The position numbers and the translations under genes were made by a program. From the NCBI GenBank assembly GCA_020809705.1, contig CP085831.1:558001-622000 (forward strand): a DNA stretch of 64,000 bases, given 5' to 3'. The notes below the pieces were generated by a model, which was given only the letters and a program-made list of their open reading frames with translations, did not search any database and was not told where the DNA came from. Shown piece by piece: positions 34,098-45,984 of this stretch. This DNA is from Calonectria ilicicola (taxonomy: Eukaryota > Ascomycota > Sordariomycetes > Hypocreales > Nectriaceae). The first letter of the stretch is position 1, and each line of letters starts with the position of its first letter.

Positions 34098-35525
34098 ATG
34101 GAGAAGGTAACATTTCTCGAAAATTCCCCATCTCGCGCGAAGCCAGATGCAATGCTCAGAGCCGCATCAGCATGGGCTTCGGCTTCGGCTTCGGCTCCAG
34201 GTGATGCAAGTGACTTGAGTCAACAGAACTTCTTTCAAAGTGCTGACCTAGGACAATTCCCCGGCCCCTCCAGCCGAGCGCCTTCACGGGCATCGTCATT
34301 TGGCAGCATGGACAGTGGTGTATCTCACCCCCCGCGGCAGAGGGGAAAAGGCAAGAAGCTGGCGAGAATGAAGTATAGCGACTTGACCCGGCGTGCTTCC
34401 GATACCCATCTCTCACAGACCTTGATCAGTGATGCCAACGGAAACACCGCCCACAGCGCCGCCGACTACAACCAGTTTCCCGACGCCATTGAGCTGGCGG
34501 GAATGAAGTATAGCGACTTGACCCGGCGTGCTTCCGATACCCATCTCTCACAGACCTTGATCAGTGATCTCAACGGAAACACCGCCTACAGCGCCGCTGA
34601 CTTTAACCGATTTCCCGACGCCTTTGAACTACCACATCCCAAGCGACAGAAGGTGAGACCTACCGCCTCCATCTTACAGGACACGAAACTCGTTTAGATG
34701 CCACTCAACAACTACTTCTATGCTAACCAGCGCTCCGATTTCCAAGAATACCATGTGTATGCCTTCTCAAGGACCTTTTCAGTTTCCGTACCCCGAAGTG
34801 TTCCAACCCGATTGGACCCCACCACCTTGGTCCCATGGCCTCTTCCGCATGCTGCAGAGCAATTTCGATCCTGACGCTCTCTACCAGCACGATTCTGATC
34901 TCTCTGATCCGCCTAATCTGTACGAGAGCCTTCAGGGGAAACATAGTTGTCCTCCTCCTGAGGATATGCATCCTTCTGACCCAGATCTGGTTCCCCGCCA
35001 GCAAGAGCTGCGCTTCAAGGGAGATTTGTATACACCCGGCTGGGTACGTGGGTTTGGCAACAAACGTGAAGGTTGGTGCGGCATTTGTAAACCTGGGAGG
35101 TGGTTGGTTCTCAAGAACTCAGCTTTCTGGTATGACAAGTCGTTTACTCATGGGGTCAGCGCTGCGACCGGAAGTCACTTCCAAGAGCCAAAGGAAACAC
35201 GCCCCATGGATGGTAACCCAGACGTTTGGGAGGGCTTATGTGACGCCTGCGGTGATTGGATTGCACTGGTTAGGAGTAAGAAGAAGGGTACAACTTGGTT
35301 CCGGCATGCATATAAGGTAACTAACCTGGGGCCATGTGTGCAATGGCAGACGAGACTAACAACGGACAGTGTCATACCCACAAACGCATGACAGACAGTC
35401 CCAACGTCTCAATGCCGAGTGGATCAGTGAGGGAGGACACGCTTGTACCCTCATTGACCTCTCCATCTACCGGAACCACGACTGCAGCCGGAAAAGGGTC
35501 GTGCAGTCCGCCTAGTTTCTCTTGA
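34098..35525 (+). CDS. Rua1-type transcription regulator (DUF4451/PF14616 C-terminal domain)
   Basis: Three exons: 34098-34652, 34747-35316, 35370-35525; introns of 94 and 53 nt; 426 aa. The C-terminal half carries the Rua1 signature: DLYTPGWVRGFGNKREGWCG then CGICKPGRWLVLKNSAFWYD, HGVSAATG, DVWEGLCDACGDWIAL, TTWFRHAYK, and CHTH completed by the last splice. Cys pairs and His suggest an atypical zinc-binding fold. Rua1 in Ustilago activates a secondary-metabolite cluster; targets here are unknown. Intron 1 needs an AAG acceptor at 34746 (CTAAC branch 20 nt upstream), the only one keeping frame, so that join is less certain. The N-terminal half has a 45-residue tandem duplication and a linker shared with the bHLH factor at 11042-12028. 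The exact start is open. Confidence 0.75.
34368..34637 (+). repeat. In-frame tandem duplication, 2 x 135 bp
   Basis: Unit one is 34368-34502 and unit two 34503-34637. Both encode 45 residues beginning MKYSDLTRRASDTHLSQTLI. The first 66 bp of the two units are identical, with substitutions concentrated after that. It is a recent in-frame duplication inside the Rua1-like gene. Confidence 0.9.
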
Positions 35526-37807
35526 TTGGAATTAAAGGTCAAATATCACCCTATCAAGGCACACTCTCACGACATTAATATGGCGCTGTTTATGAATTGC
35601 CGCAGCGGCAGTAAGGGAAAACAAGAGCTGCCTCGCCCACCAAATATGAACAATAATGCCTTAGTATGCCAATTGTACTAAGTCTAGCTAACCCTCAAGT
35701 TCCCAAACCTATTCTTAATGCTTTGAGGATGATATCAGGGACCAGTCCGGACCCCGAGCCTGATATTAATCAAGAGGAATTATCGGCATAGGAAATCAAG
35801 CCTATTGAAGTCTTAGTGATGTTCAAGTGAAATATGGCGAAACAAGGCAACTCTGGCCGCACTCAAAGTGGCTCTTATTGCCGATGTGGCGTCAAGCGTA
35901 GCGCCATGGCAACCAGGAGAATTAGATAGACCATTGCTTAATCATGCGGCCCTAAAGCTGTACACTGTACTAAAGTCCCATGCAAAGTGCTTTTCAAGCC
36001 TTGACTTTCAAAGACTGATGAGAATCTTTCCCTCTCAGGCATCCGCCGGTGTAATGGACATGCTGAGTGATCGGGTTGCTTGGAAATACGTTGCTTATTT
36101 GTGTGCATTGTTGTATCTTTGTACCGTTGTGCAGAGAAAATGGTGTCCATGCGGGATCAAGGAAGCGCGGTTTCATTGGAAGAACCAAAACCGGTCAATA
36201 GGCAAGCACTGGTTCAGTAAATCCACTAATTTTCACCCTCAAATACTCGTACAGCGGTAGTACATGGCAAATTTTCTTGCGGCCCCCCTGACTGTTCATA
36301 TTCCTACTAAGCATTCTCAGATTGTAGTCGAACATCAATCTCGTTCAAAGTACGTAATCTGCCGGAAAAGGCGGATTCGTAGCTTTTCAATTTATCATGG
36401 TTTTGTTTATGAGGGGACGTAAGATGGGTTTCGAAGTCAAGCAGCAGGTGGCGAACAAGAGGGGAGAAACATTCATTTGTCAGTCTCGTCCTATTGCGCC
36501 GCTGATAAGGACGGCCACGCACTCATCTAAGCCGGCTCAACATGAGATAATAGAGAAGTGAATTGACATGTAACGATAGAGAAATCAATTAACTTGTAAG
36601 TCACTATCAAGCCTCCAAAGGTCAGTTAGTGATTAATAATGTCCAGAAATCGCAGCCCTTTCTGCGTGCGGTCTAATCCCTCTTTCACCAGCTACTGAGA
36701 ATCAAATTGATAGGGGTTGACGACCGTGATCAGAGAGTCGGGTTGAGTGAGTTGTTTGATTCCCAGTCATTTCCCACTTTTTGAATGGATAGCAACATGT
36801 CTTGTGCCTTTAGACATCGAACAAATACTTCGAGCAGATATTAGCATGGGCCTTTATTCTTCAGCAAGTAGGAAGTACCCTATATTTAGTTGAGCGGAGT
36901 TTTTTTTTTTTTTTTTTAGCTAGTAACAAGTAGACTTCTCACATAATTTTGATAAGTACCTTTAGAATCGTTATTCTATTTTTACTTATTTGATTTAACT
37001 TGAGCCACTAGCTCAACCATCTGACCCTCTATCCCTTGATTCTTGGGCCCGTTGGTGTATCATGTCACATGTGGATGAGGTACTTAGCCCAACTAACATA
37101 GAAACTGCCCGACCAACCGCACCCACCATGAGCTGCGTCTCGCTGAAATTGACGTACAAATAAGGTCAACTAAGATGACAAGACCATCTAACCGTTTTTG
37201 GGTTTGATGTGGCCAACATTGCCCCAATCGGGGCTATAGCGGCATTATCCGATGTGCTGGAAGGCTTTAGTGTTTTTCCAACTTTCCTTTCATTTTAATG
37301 AGGAGGGTCAGCCATTTCAGATCAATGATTCAATGCCCTGTCTACTAACTAAAAATACGAAGGAGCAGTGCTTTTTTCAACAAGTCAATGATTGATCGCG
37401 TCAATGCTTTAACACATGACGAATTCTAAAAGTTGAAAAGGGGTGCGAGGTGATAATGATCCTTGACCGGGATAATTTCCGCTGTATCCGGATAGCATTG
37501 ACAGCTTGAAGATACGAGGAGCCAGGGACATCCTTGGAAACTTGTGGGGGTGGTTTAATTTGAGCCTCATCGCCCACTCATCATGAAGCACGGTGGGGAC
37601 TTTGCGCTATCAAAGAAGGCTGATATACCCGCTTCGGCGCGAGGCGACTGCCGAACTTCCGTGGTGTGCGATTGAGTTTTGTTGGTTCCATCAGATTGAG
37701 ATGGAATTTCGGTATCCCACCATCAACTGATTTTTTCCTTTTTTCGTTAATCATGGCGTCGACTTTGTCTGATCCTTTACTTAGCAAAACAATAATCGCA
37801 ATTGACG
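35526..37807. other. Long intergenic region
   Basis: About 2.3 kb without a supportable gene. A 130-codon plus frame at 35868-36260 has no motifs. A T homopolymer of about 20 lies at 36899-36918. Confidence 0.4.
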
Positions 37808-38764
37808 ATGTCGCTGATTGATCTGCCCACAGAGCTGGTAGTCCAGAGTCTCAGCTATCTCGGCTCGGATTTTTTTCGTCAAGATGTAGGAAGGCTCCTC
37901 ATCTCAAAGCGGTGGTATTCCATCGCCAGGCCGATTCTCTTCCAACACCTTGTCCTCTCAAGCAAATCTTTGCAACAACTCACCAATTCATCGCCGCAAA
38001 GAGAAATTATTGGAACCTCTGTCCGAATCAACACAAAATCTGTCGAGTTTCAATTCTCGGGCACAGCGCAGTCACCTTTTTGCCACCCCGACTGGGGGCT
38101 ACCATCAAATCCTCAGCGCGATTTTAAATCCACTGGGCAATTGAATGCGTCGCTGGAAGTTTTCGCAGAAATACTTTCAAAGGATTCTGCGGTGCACTCA
38201 CTGAAGCTCGAAGCAAATGCGGATCTTCTTGTTGGTGCAAGGCCGATGGCAAGTCTTTTATCAATCGGCAATTTGACCACATTAGATATCGACCTTGTCG
38301 GGATGAACTCCTTGTCTCAAGAGGAAGATTCATCAAATATTCATGTTTGCGAATCTATCAATGCTTTACTCCCGATGCTCCAGAGCCTACGTTGCCGGAT
38401 GGGCAGCGTATGCAAATGCTTGTTAAAAGCCCCTCCAGGCGACTCTGTTCTAGATATAAAGGATATCATCATAAATCTGAGCATAATAGAGCCTTCGACC
38501 TTTTACACAACATACCGATACTCCTCTCATTGTGGATCCAAGCCTGGGTACATGCTTTCGGAATTAAAAACAGACCTTGAGGAAAAGGCAACTCAGCTTT
38601 CTTCTCGCTTGAAAAACCCAAACAAGTTTAGAATATTGTCACACCAAACTCCTCCGTTGGTCATTTATTCATTTGATGTCCTGACAGGACAGACAATGCG
38701 TTTACCAACTGGCGCCTCGTGGGACGCTGATGGAGAAATTGAAAAGAACCCAAGGCGTGTCTAA
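37808..38764 (+). CDS. F-box domain protein
   Basis: Single exon from ATG 37808, 318 aa. The N-terminus MSLIDLPTELVVQSLSYLG, then VGRLLISKRWYSIARPIL, is a standard F-box (Leu-Pro start, Trp-Tyr-Ala-Arg end). F-box proteins link SCF ubiquitin ligases to targets. The remaining ~270 residues look like a degenerate leucine-rich or helical substrate region (for example SLLSIGNLTTLDIDLVG), as is typical for lineage-specific fungal F-box genes. The substrate is unknown. Confidence 0.75.
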   Translation: MSLIDLPTELVVQSLSYLGSDFFRQDVGRLLISKRWYSIARPILFQHLVLSSKSLQQLTNSSPQREIIGTSVRINTKSVEFQFSGTAQSPFCHPDWGLPSNPQRDFKSTGQLNASLEVFAEILSKDSAVHSLKLEANADLLVGARPMASLLSIGNLTTLDIDLVGMNSLSQEEDSSNIHVCESINALLPMLQSLRCRMGSVCKCLLKAPPGDSVLDIKDIIINLSIIEPSTFYTTYRYSSHCGSKPGYMLSELKTDLEEKATQLSSRLKNPNKFRILSHQTPPLVIYSFDVLTGQTMRLPTGASWDADGEIEKNPRRV

Positions 38765-39647
38765 TAGTGGCCCGTCTGTGCGAAAATAGCTTCGATCACA
38801 GGGAGTTTGCAGTATTCGAATTTCGGGGAACTAGTTTCAATAATAATCAACAGGAACATAAAAATTCATAATAGACATCATGACAGAGAACAACGGATAT
38901 CGGGGTATCCATAGAAATTTAGACTACAGGGAGTTTTGTATTTAGACAGTGAATAACGATGATAGCACGCGATTTAGATATACTGGAAAAGAATTTGCTT
39001 TGATTTATCCCTTCACTAATCTAGTTTCGAAGGAAGTATGGGAAACTTTGACCAGGAACTCAATTCACTTACTATCGTTCCAGATAGACAGACCATTCAT
39101 CCGGCTGTCACATAATGACCTCCATAAACCTAAGTAAAGGCCCTAAATTTAACTGAGGGATTTTTTTGTAGGATGCAGGGCTTTATTTATTTGCTGGCTG
39201 CTGGAATGGGGCGTTGGAATGTGATATTTACATGCTGGAATTGTTGTGGAGTGAGATCTGAGACTAAGCTCCCTTTTTGATGGCAAAAGAACCATCGCAG
39301 CATCCCTTGCTTGCTCTGTGCAACCCGTACCTGAACTAAAAGGAAGACACTGGTTTAGGCTAAAAATGAATTCAGAAATGAATCGTCAATCCAATTTTCC
39401 ATGGTTACAATTTAATGCCTCTTTGATCCTGACGCCAACTCATACCTATTTCGCACGATATTTAAGGTCATCACTACTTAATCTTTCTTCTTTCGGGAAA
39501 AGGCACTTCCAAGATTTTGCTAGAAATATCAATACTGATTTACTGTTGTAACGAAGTTCTAATTTGAACTGCCCGTTCAAATTTTGGTCTGGTTCACGCA
39601 GCCAGGTTTAGCAAGGGCAAAAGACGACGTGTATGTATATTGTCAGC
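38765..39647. other. Intergenic region
   Basis: About 880 bp between the F-box gene and the disrupted secreted-protein gene. It should contain the latter's promoter. No gene was seen. Confidence 0.4.
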
Positions 39648-39812
39648 ATGAAGCTATCAATAATCTTCATATTATCCAGCTTCTACGCATTTGGCATCGC
39701 CAATGATATAGCGTGCCGTGACGCTGCCTGTCACTCAAGGGACGCATGCGAGAGAGGCATTCAATCTATATCAGGATCTCCTCCTATCAGCAGTCGTCTC
39801 GCTGATTGCAGC
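39648..39812 (+). pseudogene. 5' part of a small secreted protein gene, split by a hAT insertion
   Basis: The frame opens at ATG 39648 with a signal peptide (MKLSIIFILSSFYAFGIA) and then a Cys-containing segment (CRDAACHSRDACERGI). It reads 55 codons to the insertion point at 39812 in ...LADCS. The frame resumes at 55182 on the other side of the transposon. An alternative start 15 nt upstream (39633) is in frame. Neighbouring fragments are described in the 3' entry. The CRDxxC...ADCS layout resembles small secreted Cys/Thr proteins of ascomycetes, but I cannot name a family. Confidence 0.75.
39805..39812. repeat. 8-bp target-site duplication, left copy
   Basis: ATTGCAGC directly flanks the left transposon end. 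The identical word flanks the right end at 55174-55181. Eight-bp duplications are the hAT superfamily signature. Confidence 0.93.
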
Positions 39813-39835
39813 CAGCGCTGCGGTCAATTCAAATC
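39813..39835. repeat. hAT left terminal inverted repeat (23 bp)
   Basis: Matches the reverse complement of 55151-55173 over all 23 bases, starting CAGCGCTGCGG. Confidence 0.93.
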
Positions 39836-39930
39836 TCAAACAGGATTTTCACATTTGAATTGAAGGGATTCGCATTTGAATTGAGGGCTTTCGATTTGAA
39901 TTGATTGAATTGAATTGAGATAATTTGAAT
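39836..39930. repeat. hAT left subterminal repeats
   Basis: Several TTTGAATTGA words (for example ACATTTGAATTGA, GCATTTGAATTGA, CGATTTGAATTGA) lie in a cluster next to the terminal repeat. The right end mirrors this. Confidence 0.8.
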
Positions 39931-39941
39931 CACGTGCCGTA

Positions 39942-40118
39942 TCACATATCAGTCATCCAGTGTTTTAAACACTCAATAGCTTCCAAGGTCTCATCAGCTA
40001 GGCTGTGCTGTTGTGACCCTATTGTTAGCTTAGCTTGACTAAATATACGTTTACATTTGGCTGACATTGATAGTATTGTAAGGATATCTATTGCTATTCG
40101 ACTTATTAAAGGAAAAGC
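39942..40118 (-). pseudogene. hAT transposase C-terminal dimerisation region
   Basis: A 58-residue minus-strand stretch ends in a stop at 39942. It reads FPLISRIAIDILTILSMSAK, then IFSQAKLTI, and ends ECLKHWMTDM. This is the conserved hAT C-terminal block (xxDILSIPxMSAxxERxFSxAKxTIS...ETxEALxCLKxW). Upstream sequence is interrupted by stops and by the nested LTR element. Confidence 0.88.
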
Positions 40119-40615
40119 TTACTTTTACTATTGCTAAAAGGCGATTGGGTTATCTAGCTTTTTAGGGGCCCTACCAAACCAAGTATTCAATTTATGTATA
40201 GCCGGGCTATTGCTTTTGGTTGGATTCTTATAGAAATCATTGGGAAGAAGGTTAGGCAGGGAACCGTTATGTTGATTAAGGAAATCTGTGGCCTGGGGCT
40301 GTTAATATTGCTTATTAATAGCCTAACTATTAAAAAAAAAGCTTTAAAATCGGTTAATAATAAGATTTACTTTAAATAGCTTTATATAAGTGACCTAATG
40401 GGCCCTTAGGGAGGGATGAAGGATAGTGGCAGCCTAATAAACTGAGGTGTGGTTGAATAGGCTCCTATAATATTTTAATTGGTTTATTAATAGTTGGTAA
40501 TAGAGGTATAAATATTCTTTTATATTAGTCTGTTGTTGTGGCTTTATTGTGGATGCTTAATTATAATTATATGAGTGTTATGATAAGGTATTTTGAAGGG
40601 TTTATTAAGGCTTAT

Positions 40616-40827
40616 TGTGAAGGGCTGGTCCTGGGTTTATTCAACCTGAAGGGTGCTCTGTATTGGTCTATCTAAAGCTAAGGAGGAAGGAGAAGAAGAC
40701 AATTAGAAGAACATGTTCTTCTGATTATATATGCCTTGGTGTGCCCTCACTACCAACATAGTCATGAAGCTTAATCTAGGTGGATACGGCATAGCCGTAA
40801 TCCTCTGCCAGGCTTCAGCCTATAACA
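40616..40827 (-). repeat. LTR of retrotransposon 1, left (3') copy
   Basis: 212 bp, TGTGAAGG...ATAACA on the plus strand. It differs from the right copy at about six positions, all transitions. Confidence 0.93.
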
Positions 40828-42023
40828 TTACCCCCCCTCTCTTCCAAGTGGCAACTTTGCTGCTTCGGTGCTATATACTCGCTCACCGGGCCATCTGATT
40901 CCATGATCGGCCTATAGATAGCTTTATATATATCTAAAGCTTCTAGCTCCATCAAGAACTCTATTAGTTACCAAGTAGGTTCTTCATAGCTATACCATCG
41001 AACAAGAGCTTCTCAGATCTTGCCTCGTCCTTGTTGCTTCCACCTAGCATATAGGATTTCTTCGACTATCCACTTATCTTCACTATCTACCTAAATTGGT
41101 AGGGGCTAGAAGTTATTTTATTGTTGTCCTGGTAAGGGATCCTGCCATGCTCTTCTTAAGAGGTTAATGTGGAATTGTGGGTATATTGCCCTAGGCATAT
41201 CAATCTCTACCACATGTATACCTATTACCTTTGTCACAGTATATTACTGATGTAGCCAATCTAGCTTCTTGTAAGGCCTAGGGGACTTATAGTTAGTCAG
41301 ATTAACCCAGACCTTATCTCCAACCTTAAACCTCTCCACTAGCATCCGCTTCTTATTTATTGCTTATTCATAGCGCTATTATATTGCAGTCGCTACAGCC
41401 TATGCAAATTCTATAGTATCTTAAATCTTCTGTAGTAGGTTCCTAGCCCAGGCCTCATTGCTACTCAGTGATAACTCCACAGCAATCTCCTGGACTTTAA
41501 AGGGCTCTATATGGTACCCATGCTCTAAAAAGAAGGGACTCATCCCTATAGCCAAGTTCTCACAGTTGTTCAGTGCTAACTACACTACTAGGAGATAATA
41601 ACCCCAATCCTTCTGCAAATAGCAAACATATACTTACAGATATACTTAGATTTCCTAGTTCATCCATTCTGGCCTCCCATCGGTCTGCAGGTAGTATACC
41701 ATACTAAGCTACTATATAATGCCAGCTAGCTTGCAGAAGGCTCGCCAGAACCTACTGATCCAATTGCTCCCTCGATCACTAACAATAGACCGGGGCATCC
41801 CATGTGATCTGTAATGGCAGCTAAGGAACCGTTCTGCACAGGCTTCTGCTTCCATTGTAGGCATAACCTCGAGCGTAATAGCTCGCATAAGTCAATCAAC
41901 TATCACCCATAGATATTGAGACTTATCCTTGCCTATTAGAGGAAGATCTATTATAAAATCCATAGCTAGATCACTCCATAGCCGTTCTAGAACCAGCAAA
42001 GGCTTTAATAGCCCTCTCTTTAA

Positions 42024-44327
42024 CTACCGCCAGATATGACTTCTTCCGCAGACTTGACAATTAGCAACAAACCGGCGAACTAGCTGCAATAGTCCTAGCC
42101 AAAAGAATCGCCTTGATACTAAGGCTATTGTGCTATTACGGCCTGGGTGACCTCCAATAGCGGCATCATGCTCCATCTGTACAATGCGAGTACGTAGTAC
42201 CTCTGCATCAATCTCGCTACCAGGTACCCACAACCGGTCTCGGAAGGTCAACCGACCTTCAGCATCTAAAGCACATTCTGAGATCTGAACCTTCAGACCT
42301 AACTTAGGTGGCAGACTTCGCTCCTGCTGCTATACCGCAGCATATACACTTACATAAGTCTCATCCATAGCAATAGCTTGATCCCATAAATCCTGTAGCT
42401 CCGGATGATCAGAGAAAACCACCATCTGTGGTATCTCTACCTGGGCTACCCGAAGAATAACTTGCTCCGGTGTAGTTACTCCATCCTGTGGAATAGCTAG
42501 TTGAGGGATTAACTGCAGGTAACGGCCCTGCTCCCTAGGGTCTTCGACCCCCTTGGGTATATCCTGCTCTCTGCGGCTTAGCGCATCTGGCGCTACTGCC
42601 TTGCTGCCGGGTCGATACTCAAGCTGGAAATCATATTCCGATAGCTATCCTGCCTAACGACTTTATTATTCTGTAAGATACTGATATTTCATAAAGTATG
42701 TCAGGTTCTTATGATCTGTAATGATAGTAAATGGGCCACAGCTGTGCAGTTCTGCTCTCCAAGCATCTAGGCAACGTATGATTGCCAGTATCTCCTTGTC
42801 GTGGATCGGGTAGTTGTATTCTGCTGGGCTTAGCCGTTGTGAGTGAAAGGCAACTGGCCGACGGCGGCCCTGCTTATCTTCTTGAGCTAGCACTCCTCCT
42901 AATACATTACCTAAGCAATCAGCCTCAAGAAATGTTGGTCTATCCGGATCCCACTGTTGCAACATAGGAGCTTCACAAAACCTATGCTTGAGTTCCTGGA
43001 AAGCTGCTTCCTCGCTAGGTCCCCATTTAAAGGCAACCCCTTTCCGAGTTAACATCGTCAGAGGGACTGATATCTTTGCAAAGTCCGGTATAAAGATCCG
43101 ATAGTAATTTGCAAAGCCTAGAAAACTCTACACGCCTTTCACCATCTGGGGTACTTTCTATTCGCGAATTGCTCGCTGCTTCTCTGGGTCATAGGATACT
43201 CCTTTCCCAGCCTGCATAATAAATCCTAGGTATTTTACCTCTTGGACTACAAACTCGCACTTCTTTGGATCTAGATGTAGTCCAGCAGCGGCCAAGGCAC
43301 AAAGTACCTTCCATACCTTTGCTAGATGATCCTTCTTTAAGCCGCTAAAATAGATCAATATATTATCTAAATAGGCTATAATAAAGTTATCTAGAAAGTC
43401 TCACAACACCTTATTCATATACCTCTGGAACATAGCAGGTGCGCCGCTCAGGCCAAATGGGCATACCAGCCACTCATACAGCCCAAACCGGGTCCGGAAG
43501 GCAGTCTTAGCCTCATGCCCTTTAGCCATTCGGACCTTATAGAAGGCAGCAACCACATCCAGCTTAATAAACCACTTAGCCTTGGATAGGTTCCGCAGTG
43601 TCTCTGTGATCAAGGGAAGAGGATACCGGTCCTGCCATATAATAGTATTAAGCGCATGGTAGTTGCAACAAAAGCGTAGTCCTCCTCCAGGCTTCCTAAT
43701 AAACAATACCGGGGCGCCAGCAGCCGAGCTATTAGCTTGGATAAATCCCTTATTTAATAGATCTCTAAGAGTCTTCCTGAGGACTAGCAATTCCTCCCTA
43801 GACATATTGTATAGAGGTCCCCAAAGGAGCAGTAGTTCATCCCCAAACTTGTCTTACTGTAGGTTAACCTCATAATCAACGCCTAGTCGGTATGGTAGTA
43901 GTTTAGCTACCTCTATTATTAAGAATAATTCTCCAAATTCATTAAGCAATGCAGCCAGAACCCATTCCTTTAGGTCTTCCTCAACCTTCCATTAAAGGGC
44001 TTCTTCAATATCTTTTAAACTAATAGATCGCACTAATAATGCTACTAGACCACATGTCCTACACAAGCGGCAACATTCAACTGTAAAGGTCGCAGCTGTA
44101 ACACAACAAGCTGCCCATATCTAACGGACCCCTAAGGTTTCTTCTTCGCCAGCAAGCCGCAGCTTGATTCTAGCTACCTCATGGGTGATGCACTCCTTTG
44201 CCACATCATAAATAACCTCATTTACCTTTAACCAAAGCTTGCCTAGGAATAAATCCTCTTCTAGGCCTTTCACAGCATAGGCATACAGCCTCTGCTCATA
44301 ACCTCCTACCTCAAGGGTCAATACCAC
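42024..44327 (-). pseudogene. pol remnants of retrotransposon 1 (protease-RT-RNase H-integrase)
   Basis: Fragments in minus-strand order: protease region (GGYEQRLYAYAVKGLEEDLF, 44121-44327); reverse transcriptase ([36 protein letters not shown], 43401-43805, continued at 43158-43358 with KKCEFVVQEVKYLGF); RNase H (LEADCLGNVLGGVLAQ, DHKNLTYF, 42666-43055); integrase zinc-binding region (HPGRNSTIALVSRRFFW, CQVCGR, 42024-42251). Stops and shifts separate all of them, and further integrase sequence to about 41.0 kb is more decayed. Confidence 0.85.
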
Positions 44328-44959
44328 AACCCCGGAGGCATAAGTCCTTTCCTTAGACTCGGTAAAGCCACTGAGCTATCGTGGCTTCTTCTCAACATAC
44401 GGAAGGGCTAGCCGGTTGGCTAGATCTTTACTCACAAGGGCAAAAGCATTACAGCCTGTATTAATAAGGGCTTGAATAGGTTGATTGTTAACTCTTGCTT
44501 CGACTAGAGCTGATCCACTAATCATCATAGGCTTTTGCTTTGCCCACCCTTGGAGATCTTCCCTAGATGGCTCTAATACCCAACTTTGTATTAGAGCTCC
44601 CCGTTTTCCGAGTCTTCACCCTCGCTAGCAGATAAGTCTAACTCCACAGAGTCAGCACTACTAGCCTGCTTGGCTTTCTTTGTATGAGATCGTCGGACTG
44701 TTGATTGGCAAATCGGGCAAGAGGCCTTTAAGTGATCAAGGCTTCCGCAGCCAAAGCAACGTCGCGCATCCCGGTCTTAGTTACCAGCAGGCTGCTTGCA
44801 AGAGGTCGGTTTCTCAGCAGCTACCTTGCCTGTCATTGGCGTATCACCTTCATAGTCCTTGGTCACTTTAGGGACCCAAGAAATATGATCTTGCCTTTGG
44901 CTGGTAGTAGGTTCCTTTTTCCCGGGCTTCCTGAGTTTCTCTAGCTTCCAAGCTATATC

Positions 44960-45283
44960 CTATACTCGAGCCAGCCAGCCCACATAATCATGCGGTAGGT
45001 CTACCATGACCAAGCTATGCTGCAACTGTGAGTTCAGCGCACCTTCTAAAAAGGTGATCTTGGCTTGATCAGCCCACTGGGAGCCTCCTGCATCTGCCAT
45101 AATTTGCTTAAACTTGGGCAGAAAGCTTGTGAGAGAGGTATTCTTACCTTGTTGAAGGGTTTGTAAGGATGCTGCTGCGCGCGCCTGCGAATTAGCATCC
45201 TTATATGTACGATTCAAGTAGTGCATAAAGTCTGCAGGATTGTAATAACCTCCAGGTCCTCCAGCAGCATAGAAGGTAGCCAT
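44960..45283 (-). pseudogene. gag remnant of retrotransposon 1
   Basis: A 107-codon fragment includes YNPADFMHYLNRTYKDANSQ, the QARAAASLQTLQQG segment and FLPKFKQIMADAG, matching the retrotransposon gag core. A zinc-knuckle-like region lies further on near 44.7 kb but is broken by stops. Confidence 0.75.
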
Positions 45284-45772
45284 TACCTTCTAGGGTCCTA
45301 CTACTAAATATGAGTTGACTAAGTACTAGAGCTCTCGGTTTGATGCATAAAGGTAAGCATCCAGCTTTAACTTATCTCTTATCTACTATGACCACATTGG
45401 GTACTCGCGGCGGTCACCTGAAAACTTTGGTGGGTTCGGAAGCGGCTTCTGCTTCAAGAGGGACTGTCAAGGGACATCAGTATCCAGCCCAATTGAACCC
45501 AACAACTCCACCTTGACTAAGGCCCTCGGGCTCTCCTTAGGGCGTTCCTGTGGTGGCATTGATCTCTCTGCTGCACTACCTTGTTGGGCTTTTAACTGCG
45601 TAATCTGCTCCTGGATCAAGGCCAAAGCCATACTTAATCCCTGCTGTATGAGCTGCGCTAGCCACTGTTAGGTCGCCTCATCCGGCGCCAAGCTACTGGA
45701 TCCTTGATCCGCCATTGTGCCCGCGAATGTCTTGACCGATAGTTCGTGTTGAAGTTGGTTGAGCTTTAGATA

Positions 45773-45984
45773 TGTGAAGGGCTGGTCCTGGGTTTATTTA
45801 ACCTGAAGGGTGCTCTGTATTGGTCTATCTAAAGCTAAGGAGGAAGGAGAAGAAGACAATCAGAAGAACGTGTTCTTCTGATTATATATGCCTTGGTGTG
45901 CCCTCGCTACCAACATAGTCATGAAGCTTAATCTAGGTGGATACGGCATAGCCGTAATCCTCTGCCAGGCTTCAGCCTGTGACA
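45773..45984 (-). repeat. LTR of retrotransposon 1, right (5') copy
   Basis: 212 bp, same length as the left copy. It is followed by the duplication CTTAT at 45985-45989. Confidence 0.93.

Larger units (their letters stand above)
40616..45984 (-). mobile_element. Ty3/gypsy LTR retrotransposon 1 (degraded), nested in the hAT
   Basis: Length 5369 bp, bounded by 212-bp LTRs and the 5-bp duplication CTTAT (40611-40615 and 45985-45989). Genes read on the minus strand (gag right, integrase left). A polypurine tract (AGAGGGGGGG in minus sense, about 40831-40840) sits beside the 3' LTR at the left. Coding regions carry many stops. LTR differences are all transitions, consistent with RIP. Confidence 0.93.

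Noticed and set aside
35868..36260. 130-codon plus ORF
   Set aside because: No recognisable domain, no signal peptide, no support from flanking splice sites.
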